Origin: Acidipila rosea
GTDB taxonomy: Bacteria; Acidobacteriota; Terriglobia; Terriglobales; Acidobacteriaceae
Length of the DNA stretch: 64,000 nucleotides
Direction: 5' to 3'
Assembly (NCBI RefSeq): GCF_004339725.1
Contig: NZ_SMGK01000001.1
Location: 1,178,001 to 1,242,000 of the forward strand
A program made the translations under genes and the position numbers. Shown here piece after piece: positions 9,495-18,194 of the stretch (position 1 is the stretch's first letter; each line of letters opens with the position of its first letter). The notes beneath the pieces were generated by a model. It worked only from the letters and a program-made list of their open reading frames with translations, made no database searches and was not told the origin of the DNA.

Positions 9495-10898
9495 ATGCAA
9501 CAACACCCTTCGCGCGGAGACCGCAACTTGCCGACCACAAGCCCGTCCCAGCAGCCCAATCTCCCTCGCGTCCTCAACGCTTCGCACGCCACCGCCATCG
9601 TCGTCGGAACCATCATCGGCAGCGGCATCTTTCTCGTCCCCCAGGAGATGATGCGCGCCGTCGGCTCCTCCGGCCTTGTCTATCTGGCCTGGATCGTCGG
9701 CGGTCTGCTCTCCCTCTTCGGCGCCATGACCTACGCCGAGCTCGGCGCCATGATGCCCTACGCAGGCGGCGAATACGTCTACCTTCGCGGAGCCTACGGC
9801 GACCTCACCGCCTTCCTCTACATGTGGACATGGTTCGCCGTCGCCAAGCCCGCCTCGATCGCCAGCGTCACCACGGGCCTCGCGCGCACTCTCGCCATCT
9901 TTCCCGCCTTCTCCTGGCTTGACCGCACCGCCCTCTTCGCCATCACCTGGGCGCAGATCTTCGCCATCGGAGCCACCTGGCTCATCACCGGCCTCAACTA
10001 CCTCGGCATCAAGAAGGCTGGCGACTTCCAGCTCGTCTTCACCTGGCTCAAAGGCCTGATGATCCTCGTCATCGTCGGCTTCTGCTTCACCTCGCGCCAG
10101 GGTTCGCTCTTCAACTTCCAGACCAGCTTCCACGGCGCAACCGGCGGCTTCGGCGGCTTCATGATCGCCATGATCGCCGCCCTCTGGGCCTATGACGGCT
10201 GGAACGATCTCAACATGGTTGCCGGAGAAGTGCGTCATCCCCAGCGCAGCCTGCCCCTCGCCCTCATCGGTGGACTCTTCATCGTCGGCGGCCTCTACAT
10301 GGCCACCAACGCCGCCATCCAGTACATCCTCCCCGCCGCCACCATCGCCGCCTCGCCCCGTCCCGCCGTCGCTGCGCTGGGCATCGTCACCGGCCCCTGG
10401 GGAGCGTCGCTTGTCTCGGCGGTCATGGCGCTAAGCATATTTGTAACGCTCAATGGCACAATTATGTCCGGAGCTCGCGTGCCCTTCGCCGCCGCGCGCG
10501 ATCGCCTCTTCTTCACTCGCATGGCGCACATCCATCCGCGCTTTGAGAGCCCTTCCACCTCGCTCGTCGTGCAGGCCGCGCTCACCACTCTGCTACTGCT
10601 CGCCGTGGGCCGCTTTCAGCAGCTCTTCGAACTGGCCATCTTCGCCGAGTGGCTCTTCTACATGGTCACCGCCACCACCGTCTTCGTCTACCGCAGGCGC
10701 ATGCCCGATCTCGACCGCCCTTACCGCGTCTGGGGCTATCCCGTCCTGCCCGCGCTGTTCGTTCTGGCTGCCGCCGTGCTGCTCTTTTACAGCTATGCTG
10801 AGAATTTCCGTAACTCGCTCTTAGGCTCTGCCATCATCCTTCTCGGAGTCCCCTTGTTTGCCGTTATCCGCAAACACTATGCCATCCCACCCGACTGA
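9495..10898 (+). CDS. Amino acid permease, APC superfamily
   Basis: A 467-residue secondary transporter with 12 hydrophobic segments. TM1 carries the unwound substrate-binding motif GTIIGSGIFLVP, and GGEYVYLRGAYG follows in TM3, as in LAT/serine-threonine exchangers. It should import or exchange amino acids across the inner membrane. The frame is open further upstream and overlaps the GT39 gene, but the ATG at 9495 fits the family N-terminus best; no clear ribosome-binding site precedes it, so the start is moderately certain. Confidence 0.9.
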   Translation: MQQHPSRGDRNLPTTSPSQQPNLPRVLNASHATAIVVGTIIGSGIFLVPQEMMRAVGSSGLVYLAWIVGGLLSLFGAMTYAELGAMMPYAGGEYVYLRGAYGDLTAFLYMWTWFAVAKPASIASVTTGLARTLAIFPAFSWLDRTALFAITWAQIFAIGATWLITGLNYLGIKKAGDFQLVFTWLKGLMILVIVGFCFTSRQGSLFNFQTSFHGATGGFGGFMIAMIAALWAYDGWNDLNMVAGEVRHPQRSLPLALIGGLFIVGGLYMATNAAIQYILPAATIAASPRPAVAALGIVTGPWGASLVSAVMALSIFVTLNGTIMSGARVPFAAARDRLFFTRMAHIHPRFESPSTSLVVQAALTTLLLLAVGRFQQLFELAIFAEWLFYMVTATTVFVYRRRMPDLDRPYRVWGYPVLPALFVLAAAVLLFYSYAENFRNSLLGSAIILLGVPLFAVIRKHYAIPPD

Positions 10899-11181
10899 AC
10901 CCGTTTCCGTCGTGCCAGACTGTTTCTACTCCCGACGCTCCCTCCAGAGGTGGCCGGGGTAGCCTCGCTTCCTTCTGCCGCACGGCTCGTCCTCTGTGCC
11001 GGGGGAAGGGAAGTCGCATCCCGCCCGAGAAAGCACAGCAGCCCGCTCTGCGCTAACCCTTCCAGGGCAGTTCAGTCCAATGACGTAATCAAACTGAAGC
11101 CGGGTACATGAATGCGTTGTAATTATGCGGTCATAGTATGGAAATTACGCCACACTAGCTTGTAATCAGGGGTTGCAGACG
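10899..11181. other. Intergenic region with no recognised element
   Basis: About 280 bases between the permease and the class III aminotransferase. The first half is GC-rich and the last 90 bases are AT-richer, which would suit a promoter for the downstream operon, but no convincing -35/-10 pair, terminator hairpin or tRNA was found. Confidence 0.5.
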
Positions 11182-12555
11182 ATGCCAGCAGCGGAACATC
11201 TCAAAGTCGAACAAAATGAAGGGGTAAAGCTTTACGCCGACCATGTGAATCCGCAATGGGTCCGCTTGCTTGATCTCCTGGAGATGAACGCTCAGTATAC
11301 AAACTGCTCTGCAGAGCGTCTCCATACCACCGACGGCCGCACCATCCTCGACTTTCTCTCTGGCTACTGTGTCTACAACGCCGGTCATAATCACCCGTTC
11401 ATTGTCGAGGCCCTGCGCGACGAGCTCACCCTCAACGCCCCCTCCATGCTCCAGAGCCACGTAGCCACGCTCGCCGGGGAACTGGCCGGCCGTCTCTGTG
11501 AAAAGGCTGGTGGCCGCCTCAGCAAGGTCTACTTCTGCAGCTCAGGCAGTGAAGGCGTCGAGACCGCCATCAAGTTCTCCCGGGCCTTCACTGGCCGCGA
11601 CGGCCTCCTCGCGGCCCGCGGAGCCTTCCACGGCCTCACCTGCGGCGCGCTCGCCCTCATGGATCATCGCTTCTGGTCGGAGGGCTTCGGCCCGCTCATT
11701 CCCGGCGTTGAGTTCGTCGACTTCGGCGACCTCTCAGCTCTGGAACGCCAGCTGGCGACTAAAAAATTCGCCGCCCTGATTCTCGAGCCCATGCAGGGCG
11801 AGGGCGGCATCCTTATCCCGGAGCAGGATTACCTCGCCAAAGCGCAGGCCCTCTGCCGGAAATATGGAACCCTCTTCGTCCTGGACGAAGTGCAGACCGG
11901 CCTGCACCGCACCGGCCGCTTCCTGGCCGCACATCACTACGATCTCGATCCCGATATGGTGATCCTTGCCAAGGCGCTCAGCGGCGGCCTCGTCCCCGTT
12001 GGAGCCGTCCTCATGACCGACGGCATTTACGACAGCGTCTACGGATCGCTACGCCGCGCCATCGTCCATACCTCCACTTACAGTGAGAACTCCCTCGCCA
12101 TGCGCGCCGGCCTGGCCACCCTCGAGGTGCTTGAGAACGAACAGCTTGGCCCCCGCGCTCTGGCCATGGGCGAGGCCTTCCGCGAGCGGCTCCAGGACGC
12201 TTTGTCTGAGTTTGAAATGGTCGCCCAGGTCCGCGGCATGGGCTTCTTCACCGGCATAGAATTCCGCAGCCCCCGCTCGCTTGGTCTCAGGCTGTCGTTC
12301 GAGGCCTTCCACCGCGTTCACCCGGCGATGTTCGGCCAGATGCTGGTCATGCGTCTTTATCGTGACCACAACATTCTCACCCAGATCTGCGGCAACAATT
12401 TCATGGTTCTCAAGGCTGCGCCTCCGCTCAACGCGAGTGAAGAGAGCCTGGATCACTTCGTGCAATCCCTCGCTGCGGTCATGGATGCGGTGCACTCCTC
12501 CAAGCGCTTCTGGCAGGATGCCCTGCAGCTTGCTGCTCGGGCCGTTAGGATATAG
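11182..12555 (+). CDS. Class III aminotransferase (ornithine/acetylornithine type)
   Basis: A 457-residue PLP enzyme. Family signatures are the N-terminal GRTILDFLSGYCVYNAGHNHP, the CSSGSEGVETAIKFSRAF phosphate-binding region, GAFHGLT, LDEVQTGLHRTG and the lysine motif ILAKALSGGLVPVG with Lys264. It probably transfers an omega- or alpha-amino group. A TTG nine bases earlier is in frame, but the ATG at 11182 has AGGGG about 9 bases ahead. The stop is 14 bases before the response regulator, so it probably heads an operon with the two-component genes. The physiological substrate is not evident. Confidence 0.92.
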   Translation: MPAAEHLKVEQNEGVKLYADHVNPQWVRLLDLLEMNAQYTNCSAERLHTTDGRTILDFLSGYCVYNAGHNHPFIVEALRDELTLNAPSMLQSHVATLAGELAGRLCEKAGGRLSKVYFCSSGSEGVETAIKFSRAFTGRDGLLAARGAFHGLTCGALALMDHRFWSEGFGPLIPGVEFVDFGDLSALERQLATKKFAALILEPMQGEGGILIPEQDYLAKAQALCRKYGTLFVLDEVQTGLHRTGRFLAAHHYDLDPDMVILAKALSGGLVPVGAVLMTDGIYDSVYGSLRRAIVHTSTYSENSLAMRAGLATLEVLENEQLGPRALAMGEAFRERLQDALSEFEMVAQVRGMGFFTGIEFRSPRSLGLRLSFEAFHRVHPAMFGQMLVMRLYRDHNILTQICGNNFMVLKAAPPLNASEESLDHFVQSLAAVMDAVHSSKRFWQDALQLAARAVRI

Positions 12556-12569
12556 AAAGAGGACGCTGC

Positions 12570-13244
12570 ATGCGCCTGCTTGTTGTTGAAGACGACGATA
12601 CGATTCGCGACTTTCTCACCCGTGCTCTCAGCGAGTCAGGCTTTCGCATTGACGCATGCGCGCTTGCCTCTGAGGCTGAGGCCCTCGCCGTAGAAGGCGT
12701 CCACGACGCCATGATCATTGACCTCACGCTGCCTGACCTCGACGGCCTGCAGCTCATCCAACGCCTGCGCGCTCAGGGAGTCACGGCTCCCGTACTCATC
12801 CTCTCCGCGCGCCGTTCCGTCGATGAGCGGGTCCTTGGCCTTGAGAGCGGAGGCGATGACTATCTCACCAAGCCCTTTGCCGTAGCGGAGCTCCTCGCTC
12901 GCCTCCGAGCCCTGCTGCGCCGCAGCAGCGCCCATCAGCCTGAGACCACCCGCCTCCGCGTCGCCGATCTTGAACTCGACCTCATCCGCCGCGAGGCGCG
13001 CCGCGGCGATCTTGAGCTCGTTCTTACCCAGCAGGAGTTTGCCCTGCTCGAGTACCTCTGCCGCAACGCCGGCCGTGTCGTCACCCGCGCCATGGTGCTC
13101 GACCACGTATGGAAGATGCGCATCGATACCTCCACCAACATCGTCGATGTGCACATCCATCGCTTACGCAACAAGGTAGACCGCGAAGCCGTGCGGCCTC
13201 TCATCCGCACTATGCGGGGAGTTGGATATGTTCTCAAGGATTAG
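12570..13244 (+). CDS. Two-component response regulator, OmpR/PhoB family
   Basis: A 224-residue regulator. The receiver domain (1-120) has the acidic pocket VVEDDD, the phospho-acceptor Asp51 in MIIDLTLPDLDG, and the Lys near 101 in YLTKPF. The C-terminal winged helix (130-224) shows the OmpR pattern ending TNIVDVHIHRLRNKVD and IRTMRGVGYVL. It should bind DNA as a dimer on phosphorylation. It overlaps the downstream kinase start by 17 bases, so the two are translationally coupled. Its targets are not known; the polyketide unit directly downstream is a candidate. Confidence 0.95.
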   Translation: MRLLVVEDDDTIRDFLTRALSESGFRIDACALASEAEALAVEGVHDAMIIDLTLPDLDGLQLIQRLRAQGVTAPVLILSARRSVDERVLGLESGGDDYLTKPFAVAELLARLRALLRRSSAHQPETTRLRVADLELDLIRREARRGDLELVLTQQEFALLEYLCRNAGRVVTRAMVLDHVWKMRIDTSTNIVDVHIHRLRNKVDREAVRPLIRTMRGVGYVLKD

Positions 13245-14700
13245 CGGGTCCTTTTACAGAACAGCTGCCTGGCGGCTCACCCTTCGCAGCACCATCGTTT
13301 TCGCCGCCGGCAGCGCGGCCGTCTTCGCCGTCATGTTCGTGCTCGTGGCCCAGGCCGTTCGCGAGCGCAGCGACTCCTGGCTCATCGGCGAGAGTGAAAC
13401 TCTCAAGCAGGTCACTCTCTCCACTCCTGAAGATTCTCTCCACGACCGCATCGTCGAAGAGGTGGCCGAGCTCGCTACGCAGGAAGTAGGCTACGACGCC
13501 GCAGGCCACAAATCCAGCAACAACATCGTCTTCTTCGTCCAGACCTCGGCGCACCAGCCGCCTCTCTGGGTTGGCCCCGGAGACAGCGCCGATTTCCTTG
13601 AAGCGCTCGACCGTCAGCACCTGCAGGAGCGCACTCCTGTTTCGCTCAAGGTCGCCGGGTGGAGCTTCCCCTTCCGCGTCGTTGCCGCCGATATGTCGCC
13701 CGGCAGCCGCGTTTATCTCGGGCTGCATGACTCGCAGGCCACGACCCTGCTCTCTCGTCTCCTGCTGCGCTTCATCCTCGGCTGGCTGGCAATGGTGGGC
13801 ATCGGCTTCTTTATCGCCCTTCTTGGCCTGCGCCGCATGTTGCATCGTGTTGATGCCATCACCACTGCCGCAGCCAATATCGGCACCGGTGACCTCAGCA
13901 GCCGTGTTGCCGCTGGAACCCAGAACGACGAAGTAGCCCGCCTCGCGCGTACCTTCAACAACATGCTGGACCGCATCTCAGCATCTGTGAATCAGCTCCG
14001 CACTCTCACTGACTCGGTCGCGCACGATCTCAAGAGCCCCATCACCTCCGTTCGCGGCACTCTTGAAGTAGCTCTCTCCGCCGAGGACGAGAACTTCTCC
14101 CGCGAGCTCGTCGCCAGCGCCATTGAAAACCTCGACCGGCTTTCCAATGTCATCACTACCTCTCTCGATCTCGCCGAGGCCGAGGGCGGCGCGTTGCGTC
14201 TTCACGTCGAAATGATTGATCTGGCCGAGCTATCCAGTCGCGTCTTTGAGCTTTACGCGCCCGCCTTTACCGAGCGCGGCCAGTCTTTTGAGGTCTCCGT
14301 CGCCCCCGTCGTGCGTGCCGAGGTCGATCTGCGCCTTTATACTCGCCTGCTCACCAATCTCATGGAGAATGAGCTTCGCTATGCCGGTGAGGCAGCCTGC
14401 ATCAGGGTGACTCTCGATGCCGATGACACTCGCGTTCGCCTCTGCGTCAGTGACAACGGTCCCGGATTTCCACCCACTTTGCTCGGCAATCTCTTTCAGC
14501 GGTTCGCGCGCGGTAGCGAGTCCCAGGGGCACGGGCTCGGCATGGCCTTTGTCAGCGCTGTGGCCCAGGCTCACCAGGGCAGCGCCACTGCCAGGAATAA
14601 CAACGGAGCGCAGATAGTGGTCGAGATCCCGCTTCGCTACTCACCGCTCAACCACGCTGGCGAATCTGCTCCTGCAGCATTTCAAGAGGCATTCGGATAA
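13228..14700 (+). CDS. Sensor histidine kinase
   Basis: A 490-residue membrane kinase. TM1 lies at about residues 20-43 and TM2 at about 177-200, enclosing a periplasmic sensor domain of about 135 residues with no recognised ligand motif. A HAMP domain follows (201-253), then the H-box SVAHDLKSPITS with His266. The catalytic domain has an N-box (LLTNLMENELRYA), a G1 box (DNGPGF) and a G2 box (GHGLGM). The ATG at 13228 is preferred over a TTG 6 bases upstream because GGGGAG lies just ahead. It is the cognate kinase of the overlapping response regulator. Confidence 0.95.
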   Translation: MFSRISGSFYRTAAWRLTLRSTIVFAAGSAAVFAVMFVLVAQAVRERSDSWLIGESETLKQVTLSTPEDSLHDRIVEEVAELATQEVGYDAAGHKSSNNIVFFVQTSAHQPPLWVGPGDSADFLEALDRQHLQERTPVSLKVAGWSFPFRVVAADMSPGSRVYLGLHDSQATTLLSRLLLRFILGWLAMVGIGFFIALLGLRRMLHRVDAITTAAANIGTGDLSSRVAAGTQNDEVARLARTFNNMLDRISASVNQLRTLTDSVAHDLKSPITSVRGTLEVALSAEDENFSRELVASAIENLDRLSNVITTSLDLAEAEGGALRLHVEMIDLAELSSRVFELYAPAFTERGQSFEVSVAPVVRAEVDLRLYTRLLTNLMENELRYAGEAACIRVTLDADDTRVRLCVSDNGPGFPPTLLGNLFQRFARGSESQGHGLGMAFVSAVAQAHQGSATARNNNGAQIVVEIPLRYSPLNHAGESAPAAFQEAFG

Positions 14701-14727
14701 ACATTTTGTTTTCTGCCCAGTGAAAGC

Positions 14728-14745
14728 CATGACACAATCGTCATG
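14728..14745. promoter_or_regulatory. Inverted repeat upstream of the type III polyketide synthase gene
   Basis: CATGAC, a six-base spacer, then GTCATG: a perfect 6+6 dyad about 60 bases upstream of the polyketide synthase start and 27 bases after the kinase stop. Its position suits an operator. No regulator has been matched to it. Confidence 0.35.
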
Positions 14746-14804
14746 CTTTCGCGAAGCCTTATTTAGCGGCTTCTCCTATCCTGATTAAAGTACCCCGGAG
14801 TCGA

Positions 14805-15854
14805 ATGAAGATCGTCAGTACAACCACGGCATTCCCCCCGCATCAGTTCTCGCAGCATCAAGTTCTGGAAGCATTGAAGTCCTACTGGGAGCAGGGCATG
14901 GAGAATGCCGCTGTTCTCGAGCGCCTGCTGGCCCGCACCGGTGTCGGCCTCCGTCACTTCGCCCGTCCCCTCGATCAGTACCGCGCCCTCGACACCTGGG
15001 GCAAGGCCAACGATGTCTGGATTGAGGTTGCCGAGGAGCTCGGCGAGCGCGCCATCAGCTCTGTTGCCCAGCAGGCTGGCATTGGCGTCGATCAAATTGG
15101 CGCCATCTACTTCGTCTCCGTCACCGGCGTCTGCAGCCCGTCCATCGATGCCCGCCTGGTCAACCGCATGGGCCTCTCCCGCAGCATCAAGCGCAACCCC
15201 ATCTTCGGCCTCGGCTGTGTAGCCGGTGCGGCCGGCCTCGCTCGCTGCGCCGATTATGTCCGCGCTTATCCTGACCAGTTTGCCGTCCTGCTCTCGGTCG
15301 AGCTCTGCTCTCTCACCTGGCAGCGCGACGACCTCTCGGTGGCCAACTTCATCTCCTCCGGCCTATTCGGCGATGGCGCAGCCGCCGTCCTCGTCGCCGG
15401 TGACAAGATTGCTCTTCCCGGGCCGCGCATCGTCGCCAACACCCAGGTCTTCTATCCCAATACGCACGACGTCATGGGCTGGAAAATCTCCGAGAAGGGC
15501 TTCAAGATCGTCCTCTCACCTGATGTTCCCAAGGTCGTCCGCGAGAACCTCGGCGGCGATGTGGATAACTTTCTCGCCACCCAGGGCCTCACCCGCGCAG
15601 ACATCGGTTCGTGGATCATGCACACCGGCGGCCCCAAGGTGCTTGAGGCCAGTGCTGAGGCGCTCGGGCTCAAAAATGGCGAACTCGATCTCTCCTGGCA
15701 GGCGCTCGATCGCGTCGGCAATCTGTCGTCTGCCTCTGTCCTCGTCGTCCTCGACGACGTCATGAAGTATCACCGCCCCGCACCGGGAACGCGCAGCATC
15801 CTGGCCGCCATGGGCCCCGGTTTCTGCGCGGAAATGCTTTTGCTGGAGTGGTAA
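14805..15854 (+). CDS. Type III polyketide synthase (chalcone/stilbene synthase family)
   Basis: A 349-residue ketosynthase homodimer-type enzyme that extends a starter acyl-CoA with malonyl-CoA and cyclises the product without an acyl carrier protein. The catalytic triad is complete: Cys138 in GLGCVAGAAG, His273 in MHTGGPKV and Asn306 in GNLSSASV. The C-terminal AMGPGF loop of the family is present. The sequence reads like bacterial alkylresorcinol/alkylpyrone synthases rather than KAS III, whose GNTSAAS-type Asn motif differs. GGAG sits 5 bases ahead of the ATG. Its stop overlaps the start of the FAD oxidoreductase, implying coupled expression. The starter unit (perhaps a fatty acyl-CoA) is an inference. 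Confidence 0.9.
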   Translation: MKIVSTTTAFPPHQFSQHQVLEALKSYWEQGMENAAVLERLLARTGVGLRHFARPLDQYRALDTWGKANDVWIEVAEELGERAISSVAQQAGIGVDQIGAIYFVSVTGVCSPSIDARLVNRMGLSRSIKRNPIFGLGCVAGAAGLARCADYVRAYPDQFAVLLSVELCSLTWQRDDLSVANFISSGLFGDGAAAVLVAGDKIALPGPRIVANTQVFYPNTHDVMGWKISEKGFKIVLSPDVPKVVRENLGGDVDNFLATQGLTRADIGSWIMHTGGPKVLEASAEALGLKNGELDLSWQALDRVGNLSSASVLVVLDDVMKYHRPAPGTRSILAAMGPGFCAEMLLLEW

Positions 15855-16984
15855 TTTTGAACCCTCGTTGTTGCGATGTTTTAGTAGTTGGTGGTGGCCC
15901 TGCAGGACTCAGCGCAGCCATAGCGCTGCGCCTTCAGGGAGCAGATGTAGTAGTAGCGGAGGCGCTTGCGCCCCCTATCGACAAGGCCTGCGGCGAAGGC
16001 ATCATGCCTGACTCCCGCCGCGACCTCGCCGCTCTCGGCGTCGAGCTTGACCGCAGCATGGGCGCGCCGTTTGAGGGCACCCTCTTTGCAGGCGCCGCCA
16101 CCGGCCACCAGGTTGCTGCCCGCTTTCAGTATGGTGAAGCCCTCGGCGTCCGCCGTCTCAAGCTGCACGCGCTGCTCATCGACCGTGCCGAGCAACTCGG
16201 CGTCCGCCTTCTCTGGCAGACGCGGGTCAACCTCAGCGACGGCGCAGCGCCCACCATCAACGATGAGCAATATCGCTACAACTACCTCATCGGCGCCGAC
16301 GGCCAGTCCTCACGCGTGCGCCGCTGGGCCGGTCTTGAAGAAGGCCGCCTCATCAGCCGCCGCTTCGGCTTCCGTCGCCACTACGCCATCGCTCCCTGGA
16401 GCCGCAGTGTGGAGGTTCACTGGGGCGACCTCGGCCAGGCCTACATCACCCCCGTTGGTGAATCCGAGATCTGCGTCGCCGTCATCACCCGCCACCCGCG
16501 CGTCCACTTCGACCAGGTCATCTCCGGCATTCCGTTCCTTGCCAGGCGGCTCTCCGCCGTCGATTCGCACACCCGCCAGCGCGGCGCCATCACCACCACC
16601 CGCAGCCTGCGCCGCGTCATCAAGGGCAACGTTGCTCTGGTAGGGGACGCTTCCGGCTCCGCCGACGCCATCACCGGCGAAGGGCTCGCCATGGGCTTCC
16701 GTCAGGCGGCTCTGCTCTCGCAGTCCATTGCAGCAGGCAACCTGCGCCACTACGCCGCGGGCCACGCTGGCATCCTGCGCCTGCCTCAGTCCATGTCCCG
16801 CGCCATGCTCCTCATGGATCGTTCCAGCTTTCTACGTGACCGCGCGCTCCAGATGCTCGCCGCACGCCCTGTTCTCTTTCAAAAAATGCTCAACGTCCAT
16901 CTCGGCGAGGAGCAGATGTCGCACTTCGTAGCACGCCACGGACTTGAAATGGGATGGCGGCTGCTCGTCTCCCCGGCTTCCTGA
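15848..16984 (+). CDS. FAD-dependent oxidoreductase / monooxygenase (geranylgeranyl-reductase-like)
   Basis: A 378-residue flavoprotein. The N-terminal Rossmann motif VVGGGPAGLSAAIAL binds FAD, DKACGEGIMP is the family motif after the second strand, and VALVGDASGSADAITGEG is the GD motif near residue 262. The start is a GTG that overlaps the polyketide synthase stop by 7 bases. In characterised systems (for example srsA-srsC of Streptomyces griseus) a flavoprotein encoded beside a type III synthase hydroxylates the phenolic lipid toward a quinone; that role is inferred here from position. Reduction of an isoprenoid chain is the main alternative. Confidence 0.87.
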   Translation: MVILNPRCCDVLVVGGGPAGLSAAIALRLQGADVVVAEALAPPIDKACGEGIMPDSRRDLAALGVELDRSMGAPFEGTLFAGAATGHQVAARFQYGEALGVRRLKLHALLIDRAEQLGVRLLWQTRVNLSDGAAPTINDEQYRYNYLIGADGQSSRVRRWAGLEEGRLISRRFGFRRHYAIAPWSRSVEVHWGDLGQAYITPVGESEICVAVITRHPRVHFDQVISGIPFLARRLSAVDSHTRQRGAITTTRSLRRVIKGNVALVGDASGSADAITGEGLAMGFRQAALLSQSIAAGNLRHYAAGHAGILRLPQSMSRAMLLMDRSSFLRDRALQMLAARPVLFQKMLNVHLGEEQMSHFVARHGLEMGWRLLVSPAS

Positions 16985-17007
16985 ATAACTGCGAAATGGA
17001 AAATAGA

Positions 17008-17610
17008 ATGATCCGACCGAAACTCGCTTTGCGCTCCATTGCGTTCTACGCCGCCACCTCTGCTGTCGCGCTTCTTTGCGGAGCACAAACTCCGGCCGCC
17101 GTCTCCGTCCATCTCGATCCCGCCCAGACGCAGATCAACTGGACGCTCGTCGATGTGCTCCATACCGTCCACGGCACCTTTCAGCTCAAGGGCGGCATGG
17201 TCACCTTCAACCCCGCCACCGGCGAGGCTCAGGGAGAAGTACTGGTAGACGCTGCCAGCGGCCAGAGCGGCAGCAAAATGCGCGACGGCAAAATGCAGCA
17301 CGATATTCTGCAGAGCCAGAAGTATCCGCAGATCATCTTCCATCCCGCCAAGGTTGTCGGAACGCTCAAGCCCGGCGGTGGCCCGCAGGATGTCGATGTA
17401 GTCGGCACCTTCACCATCCATGGCGCGGATCATCCGCTCACGCTCCATGTTCATGTGGTGCCTGCCGGCGATCAGCTCACCATGACCACCCACTTCGATG
17501 TGCCATATGTGGCCTGGGGCATGAAGGACCCGAGCACGCTCATGCTGCGTGTCGAGAAGAGCGTTCCCATTGACGTCACCGCGCACGGCACCGTCACTGG
17601 CCTCAAATAA
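17008..17610 (+). CDS. YceI-family periplasmic lipid-binding protein
   Basis: A 200-residue secreted protein with an N-terminal signal (IRPKLALRSIAFYAATS, cleavage near Gln31) followed by the YceI lipocalin-like barrel (HTVHGTFQLKGG, YPQIIFHPAKV, FTIHGADHPLTLHV). YceI proteins bind long-chain polyisoprenoids or quinone-like lipids. The gene begins 23 bases after the flavoprotein stop. An in-frame ATG at 16996 and an earlier one overlapping the flavoprotein are alternatives; 17008 follows a GGAAAA stretch. Its place at the end of the polyketide unit suggests it carries the lipid product. Confidence 0.85.
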   Translation: MIRPKLALRSIAFYAATSAVALLCGAQTPAAVSVHLDPAQTQINWTLVDVLHTVHGTFQLKGGMVTFNPATGEAQGEVLVDAASGQSGSKMRDGKMQHDILQSQKYPQIIFHPAKVVGTLKPGGGPQDVDVVGTFTIHGADHPLTLHVHVVPAGDQLTMTTHFDVPYVAWGMKDPSTLMLRVEKSVPIDVTAHGTVTGLK

Positions 17611-17645
17611 CTCTCAAAGCGCAGGCATCCCGTCGGGCGCTCAAG

Positions 17646-17679
17646 CCATTCGCGGAAGGCAAATTTCCTCCGCGAATGG
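17646..17679. terminator. Hairpin between convergent genes
   Basis: An 11-base perfect stem (CCATTCGCGGA with TCCGCGAATGG), extended by two G-C pairs across a one-base bulge. There is no T run on either side, but the position between the YceI gene and the convergent membrane protein fits a bidirectional transcription end. Confidence 0.6.
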
Positions 17680-17687
17680 TGTGAGGG

Positions 17688-17963
17688 TTAACGGAACTGT
17701 TTCACCGCATCCCATACATAGGCGCCGATAATCGTAGCCGTCAGCAGGCCGGTGACGCCTGTCATGACGCTTACGAAAGGACGGATGCGCGCGATACGCT
17801 TTTGAATGAGGTCCTGCTCCTTGTGCTGGAGCACGGAGGAGTCATCATCGAGGAAGAGTTGGTCTTCCTCGTAGCGAGTGATGGTTCCACGATAGGCCAG
17901 AAGTGCCAACAGAACTGCTGTGACTCCGGCCCAGACGATCCACAAAACAGGCATGATGCTCAT
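17688..17963 (-). CDS. Small membrane protein with two transmembrane segments
   Basis: A 91-residue protein. TM1 spans about residues 3-24 (MPVLWIVWAGVTAVLLALL) and TM2 about 62-84 (VMTGVTGLLTATIIGAYVW). Between them is an acidic then basic loop with coiled-coil character (LFLDDDSSVLQHKEQ). The ATG at 17963 is preferred because GAGGTG lies 5 bases ahead; four more codons are open upstream. No family was recognised. It is convergent with the YceI gene. Confidence 0.75.
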   Translation of the reverse strand: MSIMPVLWIVWAGVTAVLLALLAYRGTITRYEEDQLFLDDDSSVLQHKEQDLIQKRIARIRPFVSVMTGVTGLLTATIIGAYVWDAVKQFR

Positions 17964-18194
17964 AGAGCACCTCATGATCGAATTAGAGCCGGCTCCAGAT
18001 ACCGAGCGGGTCCAGGCCTCATCAGCCGGGCTCGGGGGGTAGGAGGGGCCGTTCGGCCACTACTATAGTCCTTCTTCTACTCTGCTGCACAGCCTGTTTT
18101 TTGCGCCCAGGTGCCCTCCTTGGCAACCCTTTCTAAATCAAAGCATTCAACCACTGTGATCCTTGTACGTTTTCACCAGGATCGGGAGATTCCC

